From: Lewinellaceae bacterium
Lineage (GTDB): Bacteria; Bacteroidota; Bacteroidia; Chitinophagales; Saprospiraceae
Assembly (NCBI GenBank): GCA_024644235.1
Contig: JAHELJ010000013.1
Coordinates: forward strand, 31,294 to 95,293
Direction of reading: 5' to 3'
Length of the DNA: 64,000 nt
The notes beneath the pieces were generated by a model. The model searched no databases and was not told where the DNA came from. It worked only from the letters and a program-made list of their open reading frames with translations. This document shows positions 36,651 through 46,698 of this stretch, in pieces; position 1 is the first letter of the stretch, and each line of letters starts with the position of its first letter. A program made the translations under genes and the position numbers.

Positions 36651-37475
36651 ATGCCACGAATACATCACAAGGACATTTGGAAGTTTGATGGCGAAGGCAC
36701 AGCACAGCAAAGCGATGCCATTGCCGGTGAGGAGCCTCTCGAGATTAATGTGCGATTTGGGCCGGCAGACCGACGAAGCATGCAGTCGGTAGCGATTACC
36801 ATGCGTACTGAAGGCGATGACGAGGACTTGGTGAGGGGATTTTTATTTACTGAGAATATTATCGCCAGGGAGTCTGATGTAGTGCTGATAAAGCGTTTAG
36901 ATGAAGCAAACCGAATCGTCGTTGAGCTTAGTGGGAAGACGAAATTTGATATTGAAGGATTAACTCGGCATGTCTTTACCTCGTCAAGTTGTGGTATTTG
37001 TGGCAAAGCTACATTGGAGCAGGTGAATATGGCTATTCCCTATGTCCTGAGACCGGGAATCCCATCTATCTCTTTGTCAGAGATCGTTGGATGGCCCGAA
37101 ATCGCCAGGAGGAAACAGGAGTCATTTGCCAGTACGGGTGGGCTACATGCAACCGCCCTATTTGATGCAAGTGGTGAGCTGTTGTTGCTTCGCGAAGACG
37201 TGGGAAGGCATAATGCCATGGATAAATTGATAGGCTGTGCATTTGAGAAGGATTGGCTTCCCCTGGACAATTATGTCTGTTTGGTAAGTGGGAGGGCAAG
37301 TTTTGAATTGGTTCAGAAGGCTCTAATGGCCGGTATCCCTGTCGTGCTGGCGGTGGGAGCGCCTTCTTCTCTGGCAATAGATCTGGCGGAAGCTCATAAT
37401 TTGACCCTCATAGGATTTTTACGCAACGGTCAATGCAACATATATAGTGGTAGAGATCGTATCCTCGACTTATAG
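36651..37475 (+). CDS. fdhD: Formate dehydrogenase accessory sulfurtransferase FdhD
   Basis: Transfers sulfur from a cysteine desulfurase to the molybdenum cofactor of formate-dehydrogenase-type enzymes. 274 residues with EEPLEINV, the CxxC of the family in SSSCGICGK, the FASTGGLHATALFD segment, EDVGRHNAMDKLIG and the C-terminal SRASFELVQKALMAGIPVV. No formate dehydrogenase or cofactor-synthesis gene is in the window; the client enzyme must be elsewhere. Confidence 0.95.
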   Translation: MPRIHHKDIWKFDGEGTAQQSDAIAGEEPLEINVRFGPADRRSMQSVAITMRTEGDDEDLVRGFLFTENIIARESDVVLIKRLDEANRIVVELSGKTKFDIEGLTRHVFTSSSCGICGKATLEQVNMAIPYVLRPGIPSISLSEIVGWPEIARRKQESFASTGGLHATALFDASGELLLLREDVGRHNAMDKLIGCAFEKDWLPLDNYVCLVSGRASFELVQKALMAGIPVVLAVGAPSSLAIDLAEAHNLTLIGFLRNGQCNIYSGRDRILDL

Positions 37476-37561
37476 GTTATCAATGAACTGTTCAACATCA
37501 AACTTGTTATCTTTAAGTGAGTATGAGTTCAAATTGATTATTAACCAAACAACTGAAAATT

Positions 37562-38170
37562 ATGGCCTTCACACTTCCTGATCTTCCCTATGCTTTTGAT
37601 GCCCTAGAACCTCATATTGATGCCCGTACTATGGAAATCCATCATGGAAAGCATCACAATGGATATACCAATAATCTCAATAATGCCATCGCAGGTACAC
37701 CATTGGAAAATGAAACCATTGAGAACATACTCAAAGGGGTTTCGCAACATGGACCGGGTGTTCGGAACAATGGTGGAGGATACTATAATCACTGCCTTTT
37801 TTGGGAGGTTATGTCACCCGATGGGGGAGGAGAGCCCTCTGGTGATCTCGCAGCTGCCATCGATGAAAAATTTGGATCGTTCGATGATTTCAAAGATGCT
37901 TTTTCGCGGGCAGGTGCCACTCAGTTTGGTTCTGGCTGGGCTTGGTTGCTGGTGGACAAATCCGGACAGCTGGCCGTGACTAATACACCTAATCAAGATA
38001 ATCCGGTAATGGATGTAACCAACGTGCAGGGTACCCCGATTTTGGGAATGGATGTGTGGGAACATGCCTACTACCTCAACTACCAGAATCGAAGAGCGGA
38101 TTACATCGCCGCTTTCTTCAACGTTGTTAATTGGCAAGAGGTTGCGCGTAGATTTGCGGCAGCCAAATAG
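37562..38170 (+). CDS. Superoxide dismutase (Fe/Mn family)
   Basis: 202 residues with all four metal ligands in context: His in HHGKHHNGY, His in [11 protein letters not shown], and the Asp and His of [18 protein letters not shown]. The GGGYYNH segment is closer to manganese-type enzymes than to the iron-type. No signal peptide, so cytoplasmic; detoxifies superoxide. It stands alone and ends in a clear terminator. Confidence 0.96.
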   Translation: MAFTLPDLPYAFDALEPHIDARTMEIHHGKHHNGYTNNLNNAIAGTPLENETIENILKGVSQHGPGVRNNGGGYYNHCLFWEVMSPDGGGEPSGDLAAAIDEKFGSFDDFKDAFSRAGATQFGSGWAWLLVDKSGQLAVTNTPNQDNPVMDVTNVQGTPILGMDVWEHAYYLNYQNRRADYIAAFFNVVNWQEVARRFAAAK

Positions 38171-38193
38171 CAATAGAACTTTAAGAAAAGATA

Positions 38194-38224
38194 GGGTCCA
38201 GCAGAAACTGGGCCCTTTTATTTT
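38194..38224 (+). terminator. Rho-independent terminator after sod
   Basis: GGGTCCAG (38194-38201) pairs with CTGGGCCC (38208-38215), eight pairs with one G-U and a six-base loop, followed by TTTTATTTT. Confidence 0.88.
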
Positions 38225-38706
38225 GCAGATTTGGATATTTGATAGAGTTGCTCTATTTGATCCAGGGTATAGGTGCCGTACATACCAGCCTGGAAAACAT
38301 ATTCCTTGTCACCTTGTATTTTAATGTGCCTGAAATCATAATTGGTGAGACTGTCGATGACCAGTTCGTAAATAAAACCATCAGGATCTTCAGAAACTAC
38401 TCTTTGGAAATAAGGATTCTCCTGAGCCAATTCAAGATATTCGGCCTTAACTGCATCCATATTATGATTAGTAGCCATCGAGCTGAATAATTGCAAACTA
38501 TACCAATCTGTTGGACTCAGTATCGTGATATCTTTTTGGGTTCCCCAGTCCATCGTCTTAATTTGCGCACTATCGGGCATTTGCAACGTGATAGGAATTC
38601 CGTAACTAAGCAGATCTTTCTCAATCAGATCCAATTGATTTTCTCCTGACTGACAGGCAGTCAAAATGAGAAAGATTAAGATAATTTTAAACCAATTTAA
38701 GAACAT
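38218..38706 (-). CDS. Uncharacterised small lipoprotein
   Basis: 162 residues with a signal peptide and lipobox (LIFLILTAC, Cys18). The mature part has alternating strands and helices (ITLQMPDSAQIKTMDWG, DGFIYELVIDSL), reminiscent of small periplasmic alpha/beta lipoproteins; no family recognised. Its stop lies inside the T-tract of the sod terminator. Confidence 0.75.
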   Translation of the reverse strand: MFLNWFKIILIFLILTACQSGENQLDLIEKDLLSYGIPITLQMPDSAQIKTMDWGTQKDITILSPTDWYSLQLFSSMATNHNMDAVKAEYLELAQENPYFQRVVSEDPDGFIYELVIDSLTNYDFRHIKIQGDKEYVFQAGMYGTYTLDQIEQLYQISKSAK

Positions 38707-38753
38707 CTAATAAAATGTATACCCATGCTAAATTACGATAAATTAGAGCTAGC

Positions 38754-39530
38754 ATGACAACACGTTCTGAGGGTCAGTATGTGCTCGAAATTGCCGTTCA
38801 TTCCTTAACATCAGCGATAGCAGCAAGCCAAAGTGGAGCCGACCGTATCGAGCTGTGCGCAGCGCTTGAAGTGGGTGGCTTAACTCCTGACATTGGACTG
38901 GTCAAGCAGGTTCTGCAGGAGGTAAGCATTCCCATACATGTGCTGATTCGTCCAAGGATTGGGAATTTCTATTACGACCGGAACGAGATGAGGACAATAC
39001 GGAGTAGTATTGAAGAATATACCGCCATGGGTGTTCATGGGTTCGTATTTGGATGTCTCACTTCTGATGATCAAATTGATGTGCCTGTGCTGCAAGAGGC
39101 GATCGAATGGGCTGGTTCTCTACCTGTTGTTTTCCACCGAGCTTTTGATCTGGTGCAGGACCCCGAAGAATCTTTAAGGCACCTATCCTCATTGTCGATA
39201 ACGGAAGTTCTCACCTCCGGCCAACAATCAACGGCATGGGAAGGACGAGATCTTCTGAAAAAAATGGCAGATTATAAAGATGGTGTGACGATCATAGCTG
39301 GTTCGGGGATCCACAGTGGAAATTTGGCTGATCTTAGGCAATACACAGGCATTACCCACTTTCACACTTCCGCAAAGGCTTTCCAAAGGGGGCTAAGCGA
39401 TGAGCAGCACTCTCGCAACACAAGATTGTTTGGTAGATTCCATGATCGGGATGGTAAGTGGGAAAGCAGCGAGGCTGAAATCATGCGTATGAAATCAATT
39501 CTAGATCGTTCAACACCTCAGCGCGGATGA
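38754..39530 (+). CDS. cutC: Copper homeostasis protein CutC-like
   Basis: 258-residue TIM-barrel protein with the CutC pattern: LEIAVHSLTSAIAASQSGADRIELC near 10-34, GGLTPDIG, HVLIRPRIGNFYY, VVFHRAFDL and the ILTSGQ-like VLTSGQQ segment. The name comes from Escherichia coli copper sensitivity, but the enzymatic function is not known and a carbohydrate or nucleotide role has been suggested. It stands alone between two minus-strand genes. Confidence 0.93.
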   Translation: MTTRSEGQYVLEIAVHSLTSAIAASQSGADRIELCAALEVGGLTPDIGLVKQVLQEVSIPIHVLIRPRIGNFYYDRNEMRTIRSSIEEYTAMGVHGFVFGCLTSDDQIDVPVLQEAIEWAGSLPVVFHRAFDLVQDPEESLRHLSSLSITEVLTSGQQSTAWEGRDLLKKMADYKDGVTIIAGSGIHSGNLADLRQYTGITHFHTSAKAFQRGLSDEQHSRNTRLFGRFHDRDGKWESSEAEIMRMKSILDRSTPQRG

Positions 39531-39532
39531 GC

Positions 39533-39565
39533 AAAAAAATGGGCTGATCCTGTTCAGAATCAGCC
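39533..39565 (-). terminator. Rho-independent terminator after the thioredoxin-fold pair
   Basis: On the minus strand GGCTGAT (39559-39565) pairs with ATCAGCC (39542-39548) and is followed by seven Ts (39533-39539). It serves the gene ending at 39596 and possibly the whole dnaE run. Confidence 0.85.
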
Positions 39566-39595
39566 ACTATGCAAATTACTCTTGTTCTCTATTAT

Positions 39596-40207
39596 TTAAG
39601 ATCGCTTCACCTTGATCGTGCAACCGATTGCCTTCGTAGTTGCCGGATCAGGTTTCTCACCTGCTTTTACCGCTTTGATTGCCTCTGCTACATAATTGAC
39701 TGTTACACCAGAGGCATCTTGAGCACTATCGTCAATGCCGCCGATATACTGTACAGTCAAATCCTCCGAAAGCAGAAAAACATGAGGTGTCCTTGTGGCT
39801 CCGAATTTTGGATATACTTTTTGCTCAGCATCGAACACATATGGAAATGGAAATTCTTTTTCAGCTGATCGCTTTTTCATTGCCTCGAAGCTATCGCCGG
39901 GCTGCACCTCCGGATCATTTGGATTGATGGTAAGGACCGGGAATCCCTGAGGAGCAAATTCCTCGTGAAGTTCGATGATCCTGTCCTCGTACAATTGTGC
40001 CCAAGGACAGGTATTGCAAGTGAAGATCACAATGGCGCCATCCTCGATGAATTCACTTAATTGCACCCATGATCCATCTACATTCTGCAACTTAAAGTCT
40101 TCGGCTTTGTCACCGATTTGATATCCACCTCCCGTCGAAACACTGGCAGAGGTCAGCAGCAATAATCCTGCAAAAAGAGCAAACAAGGGTAAAACAATAC
40201 GTTTCAT
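39596..40207 (-). CDS. Exported AhpC/TSA-type thioredoxin-fold protein
   Basis: 203 residues with a signal peptide (about 1-25) and a redoxin domain: GDKAEDFKLQNVDG, then VIFTCNTCPWAQLYED with a CxxC active site (CNTC), and the cis-Pro region GATRTPHVFLL. This CNxCP(W/Y)A type of periplasmic peroxiredoxin-like protein is common in Bacteroidota. It follows the TlpA-like gene by 6 bases, so the two likely work together in envelope thiol chemistry. Confidence 0.9.
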   Translation of the reverse strand: MKRIVLPLFALFAGLLLLTSASVSTGGGYQIGDKAEDFKLQNVDGSWVQLSEFIEDGAIVIFTCNTCPWAQLYEDRIIELHEEFAPQGFPVLTINPNDPEVQPGDSFEAMKKRSAEKEFPFPYVFDAEQKVYPKFGATRTPHVFLLSEDLTVQYIGGIDDSAQDASGVTVNYVAEAIKAVKAGEKPDPATTKAIGCTIKVKRS

Positions 40208-40213
40208 GATTAT

Positions 40214-40705
40214 CTAGATTTTTAGTAATGATTCAACAAGCAATTCAAGATCTCTATAGGAATTAAACTTTTCACCATGAAAGAGCTGGTCATCATTTCG
40301 ATAAACAACTGTTGCCGGGATAGCGCCTGACCAGCGACTATCTACCTTATCAATCCAGGCGTTTGCATTGGGAGCGTACAATACGACAACCTCCGATTCG
40401 ACATTATGCTTTTCAAGGAATGGCAGTAGTTTCGTTTCGATCTGATGTTTAAAGTCGAGACTGACAAGTACAACGCGCACTGGCTGATTTTGATAAGCCC
40501 TATGTAATTCTTCAAAGTAGGGTAACTCCTCAACGCATGGCTTGCACCAGGTCGCCCAGAAGTTGATTACATAGGTAGTATCATTGGATTTATGTAAATA
40601 GGGTTCAAACTCTTCAAAGCTAAGTAAGGGAGGCTCACCAGATCCGACTGATGGACTTGTTCCCGTATGTAAAAGAAATGCAAGGATAATGAGAAAAAGA
40701 GTCAT
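40214..40705 (-). CDS. TlpA-like periplasmic thioredoxin
   Basis: 163 residues: an N-terminal hydrophobic signal, then a thioredoxin domain with FWATWCKPCVEELPYF (active-site WCKPC) and the cis-proline GAIPATVVY. Family members reduce disulfides for cytochrome c maturation or similar tasks. It lies 37 bases after dnaE and just before a second thioredoxin-fold gene. Confidence 0.9.
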   Translation of the reverse strand: MTLFLIILAFLLHTGTSPSVGSGEPPLLSFEEFEPYLHKSNDTTYVINFWATWCKPCVEELPYFEELHRAYQNQPVRVVLVSLDFKHQIETKLLPFLEKHNVESEVVVLYAPNANAWIDKVDSRWSGAIPATVVYRNDDQLFHGEKFNSYRDLELLVESLLKI

Positions 40706-40742
40706 GGTCTAATAGCTGGCCCTATGCATAACGCCAAAACTC

Positions 40743-43700
40743 CTAGTTAAGTTTGTAAGGGACACCTAATTTATCCAATTCTTCAACGAAATGACTATCG
40801 ATGTGGACCTGGCGCTGGCCCGACATGAATCGTACTTTCACTTCATGTTCCATATCAAAAACTACCATTCGCAAGTGATGTTTTCCCTCATGTTCACGGC
40901 AAGCAGATTCTAGTGAATGAACAAATTCCGGGCTAATCATAGAAACGGGTACTTTCAGGGTAATAGATCTGGTGAGCTCGTCGCTTACTGTTGTGAGGAG
41001 TTTTACCAGCAGCGGTTGGAAGTATAGCTCATCGGAGTTGAATCGATTTTTAAACAGGCCATCTATATAGACCACTTGGCCCTCTTCTATCAAGCCTTTG
41101 AATTTCTGATATTCATCATTACCCAAATACAATTCAACCGAACCATTATAGTCCTGCAGAGTGAACCGGCAATAGCCATTCCCTCTTTTGTTGGTACCAT
41201 GGTTGGCTTTTGTGATGATGCCGGCAACCTTAAGTCGCCGGTCAACCGCTTTCACCCTATCAAAATGGACTAATTCACAATTCACAAAATTTTCCAATTC
41301 CAGTTTGTAGGAATCAAGGGGATGGCCAGAGGCATAGATACCAATGACTTCTTTTTCTTGGTTGAGACGGTGCATCATGGGCCAGGCTGGCACCTCAGGT
41401 ACATCGGGTTCAGGGATGAGGACTTCATCTGAGTCACCGAAGAGACTGGTTGCTTTCTCAGCATCATGTTGTTGCACCGCAGATCCATAACGAAGGGCAT
41501 GCTCAATAAACGTGTCATATTTGTCTGAGGCGGCAAAGTACTGCGAACGTTTAAGGATTTCGAAACAGTCCAGTGCTCCTGCAAGCACGAGGTTTTCCAC
41601 GCATTTTTTATTGACCACTCTAAGGTTTACCCTGGTCATCATGTCAAAGAGAGATTTATAAGGACCGTTGGCATCACGTTCACGGATGATCTCCTCTACA
41701 GCAGATCCACCCACGTTCTTGATTGCAGAAAGACCAATACGGATCTGACCGGCAGTGTTAACTCCGAAATTAATGCCGCTTTCGTTTACATCAGGTATGA
41801 GTACGTCCAGGTGGAGCTTTTTGCATTCACGCAGGAAGAAGTTGACTTTGGTGATATCACTCTTATTATGGGTGAGCACTGAGGCCATGAACTCAGCCGG
41901 ATAGTGTGCTTTGAGATAAGCCGTTTGAAAAGCAACCAATGCATAGCAGGTCGAATGAGATTTATTAAAAGCATAAGAGGCAAAGGCCTGCCAGTCATTC
42001 CAGATCTTATCTACTTCTGTACGTGGGTGTCCATTTTTTTCACATCCCTCCACAAAGAGTGGGTAGAGCTCATCGATGATCTTCTTCTTTTTCTTGCCCA
42101 TCCCTTTTCGCAGTGCATCTGCCTGACCCTTGGAAAAACCAGCTAGTTTTTGTGAGAGGAGCATGACCTGTTCCTGGTATACGGTAATTCCATATGTCTC
42201 TGCAAGAATATCCTCCATCTCTGGCAAGTCGTAGGAGATGGCTTCTTTACCGTTTTTCCGGGCTATGAAATTGGGAATATATTGAAGCGGTCCCGGACGA
42301 TACAAGGCGTTCATCGCGATCAGATCCTCAAACTTGTTAGGTTTGAGATTCTTGAGATGCTTTTGCATGCCCGGAGACTCATATTGAAAGATGCCAATGG
42401 TATCGCCACGTTGGAAGAGCTCGAAAGTTTTCTCATCATCCAGCGGTATATTATCAGGATCAATCTCGATCTGATGACGATCCTTGATCAGGTTGATGGC
42501 GTCCTTGATGATGCTTAGCGTCTTTAGTCCCAGGAAATCCATCTTTAGCAGACCCGCTTGCTCTACCACACTGTTGTCAAACTGGGTCACCCAAAGATCT
42601 GTGTCCTTAGCAGTGGCGACAGGAATGTAATCGCTGATGTCGCCCGGTGTGATGATCACCCCACATGCATGGATTCCCGTGTTTCTGATATTACCCTCCA
42701 GTTCGCGGGCAGTTCGCAGAGTCAATCCCGTCAGATCATCTTTCTTCGAAAGTTTGATAATCTTTTGCGCTTTTTCGACATCCTCCGAATTCATCATTTC
42801 CCGAAGCTGAGGGTCCAGCCCTCCCTTAGCCAAAACCTTTTGCAGACTAGCACCCAAGAAGGATGGGAATGATTTGGTGATCTTGTCAACTTCACTTAGC
42901 TCCAAATCCAAGACCCGACCCACATCTCTTATCGAAAGCTTAGCGGCCATAGAGCCGTAGGTAATAATCTGAGCTACCTGGTTTTGACCATATTTATCCA
43001 CGACATAATCGATGACTTTAGATCGACCTTCATCATCAAAGTCAATATCGATATCCGGCATTGAGATCCTTTCGGGATTAAGGAAACGCTCAAAAAGAAG
43101 ATCGTATTTAATAGGATCGACATTAGTGATACCAAGGCAATAGGCCACTGCACTGCCTGCAGCCGATCCTCGGCCCGGACCTACACTTACACCCATCTTT
43201 CGGGCTGTGCTGGTGAGATCCTGAACAATCAGAAAATATCCTGGATAACCGGACTGGCGAATAACTTCCAGTTCAAAATTGATCCTCTCTTCAAGCGAAG
43301 GATCGAGGGTCCCATACCTTTCTTTGGCTCCTTCGAAAGTGAGGTGCCGAAGATAATCGTCTTGACTTGCGAAGGTTTCTGGTACCGGAAATGCTGGCAG
43401 TAATACGTCGCGCTGAAGACTCAGTGGTTCGATCTTGTCGAAGATCTCAATTGTATTGTCCAGTGCCTGTGGCAAATCCTGAAACAATTTGGCCATTTCG
43501 GCTTTGGTCTTGAAATAATAGTCCGAACTACTGAATTTGAAGCGGTCCTCGTCATTAAGCTTACTTCCCGTATTAATGCATAGGAGGATATCGTGAGGTT
43601 TCCAGTCTTCCTCCTCTACGTAATGTGCATCATTGGTTGCTATAATCTTGACATGGTACCTCTCTGCCAAGCCCAGCAAGACCTGATTTACTTCTTCCTG

Positions 43701-44279
43701 ACTTTTTCCTCTGCCATCTATATTTTCAAGGCCCTTATGTCGCTGTAGCTCGATGTAATAATCTTCTCCAAAAAGGTTGAGCCACCACTTCAGCTTACTT
43801 TCAGCTTCCTCCAGATCCCCTTGTAGTATTGCAGACGGAATCTCTGCAGCCAGGCAGCAGCTGGTAGCTATGAGCCCCTCATGATATTGCTCTATTAACT
43901 CCTTGTCAATTCTGGGGTACTCGCCATAGGCACCTTCGATAAATCCCAAGGAGCATAATTTGGACAGATTTCGATAGCCTTGTTCGTTTTTGGCAAGGAG
44001 CAACTGATGATAACGGCGGTCCCGTTCTCCCTTTTTTCGTGAAAATGACTTGCGATGCCGATCCTCTACCAGATAAAATTCACACCCGGCAATCGGTTTG
44101 AGGTTTCTCTTATGTGCTTCATTTACAAACTTGAAGACACCGTACATATTACCGTGATCGGTCAAGGCTACACCTGCTTGACCATCAGACACTGCCTTGT
44201 CCATCATTGTCTCGATTCGAGAGGCTCCGTCAAGAAGCGAATATTGAGTATGGCAATGAAGATGAACGAAGTCTGGCAT
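40743..44279 (-). CDS. dnaE: DNA polymerase III alpha subunit (replicative DnaE)
   Basis: Main chromosomal replicase, 1178 residues, with the full domain order: PHP (HCHTQYSLLDG, ALTDHGNMYG), palm with GRGSAAGSAVAYCLG and catalytic PDIDIDFDDEGR (about 406-417), the region YQEQVMLLSQKLAG, helix-hairpin-helix and OB fold (VKVAGIITKANHG...). Unlike the shorter paralogue at 13697-16660, the PHP motif is intact. A -7 box (TACTTTTG, minus strand, 44296-44303) is visible shortly before the ATG. Two thioredoxin genes follow on the same strand. Confidence 0.97.
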   Translation of the reverse strand: MPDFVHLHCHTQYSLLDGASRIETMMDKAVSDGQAGVALTDHGNMYGVFKFVNEAHKRNLKPIAGCEFYLVEDRHRKSFSRKKGERDRRYHQLLLAKNEQGYRNLSKLCSLGFIEGAYGEYPRIDKELIEQYHEGLIATSCCLAAEIPSAILQGDLEEAESKLKWWLNLFGEDYYIELQRHKGLENIDGRGKSQEEVNQVLLGLAERYHVKIIATNDAHYVEEEDWKPHDILLCINTGSKLNDEDRFKFSSSDYYFKTKAEMAKLFQDLPQALDNTIEIFDKIEPLSLQRDVLLPAFPVPETFASQDDYLRHLTFEGAKERYGTLDPSLEERINFELEVIRQSGYPGYFLIVQDLTSTARKMGVSVGPGRGSAAGSAVAYCLGITNVDPIKYDLLFERFLNPERISMPDIDIDFDDEGRSKVIDYVVDKYGQNQVAQIITYGSMAAKLSIRDVGRVLDLELSEVDKITKSFPSFLGASLQKVLAKGGLDPQLREMMNSEDVEKAQKIIKLSKKDDLTGLTLRTARELEGNIRNTGIHACGVIITPGDISDYIPVATAKDTDLWVTQFDNSVVEQAGLLKMDFLGLKTLSIIKDAINLIKDRHQIEIDPDNIPLDDEKTFELFQRGDTIGIFQYESPGMQKHLKNLKPNKFEDLIAMNALYRPGPLQYIPNFIARKNGKEAISYDLPEMEDILAETYGITVYQEQVMLLSQKLAGFSKGQADALRKGMGKKKKKIIDELYPLFVEGCEKNGHPRTEVDKIWNDWQAFASYAFNKSHSTCYALVAFQTAYLKAHYPAEFMASVLTHNKSDITKVNFFLRECKKLHLDVLIPDVNESGINFGVNTAGQIRIGLSAIKNVGGSAVEEIIRERDANGPYKSLFDMMTRVNLRVVNKKCVENLVLAGALDCFEILKRSQYFAASDKYDTFIEHALRYGSAVQQHDAEKATSLFGDSDEVLIPEPDVPEVPAWPMMHRLNQEKEVIGIYASGHPLDSYKLELENFVNCELVHFDRVKAVDRRLKVAGIITKANHGTNKRGNGYCRFTLQDYNGSVELYLGNDEYQKFKGLIEEGQVVYIDGLFKNRFNSDELYFQPLLVKLLTTVSDELTRSITLKVPVSMISPEFVHSLESACREHEGKHHLRMVVFDMEHEVKVRFMSGQRQVHIDSHFVEELDKLGVPYKLN

Positions 44280-44370
44280 GTTGTGGTAATTGCTACAAAA
44301 GTAAGAAATGGAGCCACCTAATATATAGAAATTAATGAGATGTGTTACGAACCTTGGATCGATTCAATTG

Positions 44371-45663
44371 CTACCTAATTTGCCAGCCGTAAATCCAGTA
44401 AAGCAAGCTTTGGACTACTCCTCGAAACAGGTTGAATACCAGCAATGCAATCCATAAGCCGTGGTTTCCAAGTGGATCATGCAATAGATACTGGACCAGC
44501 AGAAACAGGGCTAAAGATAAGAGCATAGCATTCCTCATGGTGATAGTGGCTGTCAATCCGATATAGATACCATCCCAGATGTAGCAGATGAATCCTGCTA
44601 AGGGGAATAGAACCAGGTACCACATGAAAGGACTGGCCGAAGTATAGAGTTCAATCTCTGATGTGAATAAGCTAAAGATCTCCATACCGAAAAGTCCATA
44701 GATGACACTGAACAAAGAAGCAAGACCGAGACCCCAAGCCATCGACAACTTAATAGTCCGATTTACATTCTGCTTTGATCCTGCTCCCCGGTACTTTCCC
44801 ACCATGCTTTCTGCGGCATAGGCAAAGCCATCAATGGCGTATGAAATCCAATTCACCATTTGGAGAAGCACTACATTTACGGCCAATATGACTACCCCTT
44901 CTGCTGAAGATTGGCTATAGAAAAAAGCGAATGCCAATGTGAGACATAGAGTACGAATGAAGAGGTCACGGTTTACAACGAAAAATTTTCGCAAGGCTGA
45001 AACTTCTCGGTATACGTGCCTGTTAATCGCTCGAAGATACTGGGGATATTTAGCGAAAAGCAATAAAGCACCCAACACCACTCCTGCATACTGAGCGATA
45101 ACGGTTCCCCAGGCCACACCTTCTATACCCATATCCAACCCGAGAATAAAGAAAAAACTCAGTGCTATATTGACCAGGTTGACTACTATTGTGAGGAGCA
45201 ATGGATACACAGCATTTTGCATACCGAAGAACCATCCTACAAGTACATATATTAAAAGGCTAGCTGGTGCTGCCCAGATCCGAATTCGAAAATATATGGA
45301 TACCAGGGTGGCCAGGTCATCCTCGACTTGCATTAATCTAAGACTGATCCATTCGAGGGGAATTTGGGTGAGTAGCAACAGCAGAGCTAATCCAAATCCA
45401 ACGGCGACTGATCTACCAAGAGTCTGGCTGATCTCACTCTTATCTTCCGCTCCCAGGGCTTGGGCGGTAAGACCGGTCGTACCCATCCTGAGGAATCCAA
45501 AATTCCAGTAAATAAAATTGAAAATCATCGAGCCGATACCTACTGCACCCAGATGGCGAGGGGAAAGATGTCCCATTAAGGCAGTATCGACAGTACTAAG
45601 GAGAGGTACCGATACGTTGCTAATTATATTTGGAATAGCAAGGCGTAGAATCTCCCTGTTCAT
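44371..45663 (-). CDS. MATE-family efflux transporter
   Basis: 430 residues with about twelve transmembrane helices in two related halves, characteristic of multidrug and toxin extrusion antiporters (drug or metabolite out, Na+ or H+ in). The N-terminus AIPNIISNVSVPLLSTVDTALMGHL and MRMGTTGLTAQALGA-type segment fit the DinF-like branch. Substrate unknown. It stands between dnaE and the PASTA gene, divergent from the latter. Confidence 0.93.
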   Translation of the reverse strand: MNREILRLAIPNIISNVSVPLLSTVDTALMGHLSPRHLGAVGIGSMIFNFIYWNFGFLRMGTTGLTAQALGAEDKSEISQTLGRSVAVGFGLALLLLLTQIPLEWISLRLMQVEDDLATLVSIYFRIRIWAAPASLLIYVLVGWFFGMQNAVYPLLLTIVVNLVNIALSFFFILGLDMGIEGVAWGTVIAQYAGVVLGALLLFAKYPQYLRAINRHVYREVSALRKFFVVNRDLFIRTLCLTLAFAFFYSQSSAEGVVILAVNVVLLQMVNWISYAIDGFAYAAESMVGKYRGAGSKQNVNRTIKLSMAWGLGLASLFSVIYGLFGMEIFSLFTSEIELYTSASPFMWYLVLFPLAGFICYIWDGIYIGLTATITMRNAMLLSLALFLLVQYLLHDPLGNHGLWIALLVFNLFRGVVQSLLYWIYGWQIR

Positions 45664-45905
45664 CTGGCATCGGAGTTGGCAAAATCATGATCTAAAGTTA
45701 AGAAGGAAATCAAAGTATGAACTTCACAATTGTGGTGAACGGCAATGTATCATTTCCTTCACAAATATGTTGAATAAGAAGAGAATAAATATTATGTATA
45801 TTTTACATCCTATGGGCCATGAATTAAATTACCTTTGGGTGCAATTTGATTTCTGATGCCTTCAATCCATTTGATAGCATTTCTCAAAGAAACATCTAGT
45901 ATTCT

Positions 45906-46679
45906 ATGATTTGGCGTCAATTAGGTCTGATCATTCTTTTTCTTTTCGGTTGCCTTCTTCTGACCATTCTATTCCTTCGTTGGTATACCCATCATGGTCA
46001 GTCTTTGTCACTTCCAGACTATGTGGGGGAACATCTGTCAGATGCTGTCCGTGACGCCAAGAAAAAATCTTTTCGGATTCAGGTTCTTGATTCAGTATTT
46101 CTGGTTGGTGAAGATGGGGGTATAATCGTAAGTCAGAATCCGGTCGCAGACTCCAAGGTCAAGCAAAAGCGGAAGATTTATGTCACGGTCACGAAGTACC
46201 AGCCAGATAAGATTCCGGTGATGCGACTCCCAGTATTGTATGGCAAGAGCTTTGACCGCAAAAAACTTGAATTGCAGCAGGGATTTGAAATCGAAGCGGT
46301 GAAAGTAGGTTCTACCTATGATCGGGGGCCACCTGATCATATTTTGGAGGTTCGCTACAATGGAGAGACCATTATTGATTCCAGGCAGCGAAAGGAAGAT
46401 GTTGAAATTGAGAAAGGCGGTAAACTGGAAATGATTGTCTCCAAATCCACCGGTGGGCTCCTGACTGTCCCAGACCTTTCCTGCAAATCTTATGAAGAAG
46501 CGCTATTTCAATTAGAGACACTTAGCCTGGTGATAGGAGAAACGATCCCAGATGTTGGCTTGAGGGCTGAAGAGGGGTTTGTTTACCGTCAAGTTCCTGA
46601 CCCAGGAAGTTCCATAGCTATGGGTGAACCAGTCACACTATATCTTTCCAGAGAGCCAGCTCCTGGTTGTATCGAATAG
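45906..46679 (+). CDS. Single-pass membrane protein with PASTA domains
   Basis: 257 residues: one N-terminal transmembrane helix (about 5-27) and an extracytoplasmic part with three PASTA-like repeats (about 35-102, 103-180, 185-252). Each has the LPD/VPDL start and the (V)IxQ-P-G/S-K/M pattern (SQNPVADSKV, RQVPDPGSSIAMGEPV). PASTA domains bind peptidoglycan or beta-lactam-like stems in kinases and penicillin-binding proteins; here no kinase or transpeptidase domain is attached. A TACCTTTG box at 45830-45837 may belong to its promoter. Confidence 0.88.
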   Translation: MIWRQLGLIILFLFGCLLLTILFLRWYTHHGQSLSLPDYVGEHLSDAVRDAKKKSFRIQVLDSVFLVGEDGGIIVSQNPVADSKVKQKRKIYVTVTKYQPDKIPVMRLPVLYGKSFDRKKLELQQGFEIEAVKVGSTYDRGPPDHILEVRYNGETIIDSRQRKEDVEIEKGGKLEMIVSKSTGGLLTVPDLSCKSYEEALFQLETLSLVIGETIPDVGLRAEEGFVYRQVPDPGSSIAMGEPVTLYLSREPAPGCIE

Positions 46680-46698
46680 AAGTAAAATTGCTATCTCC

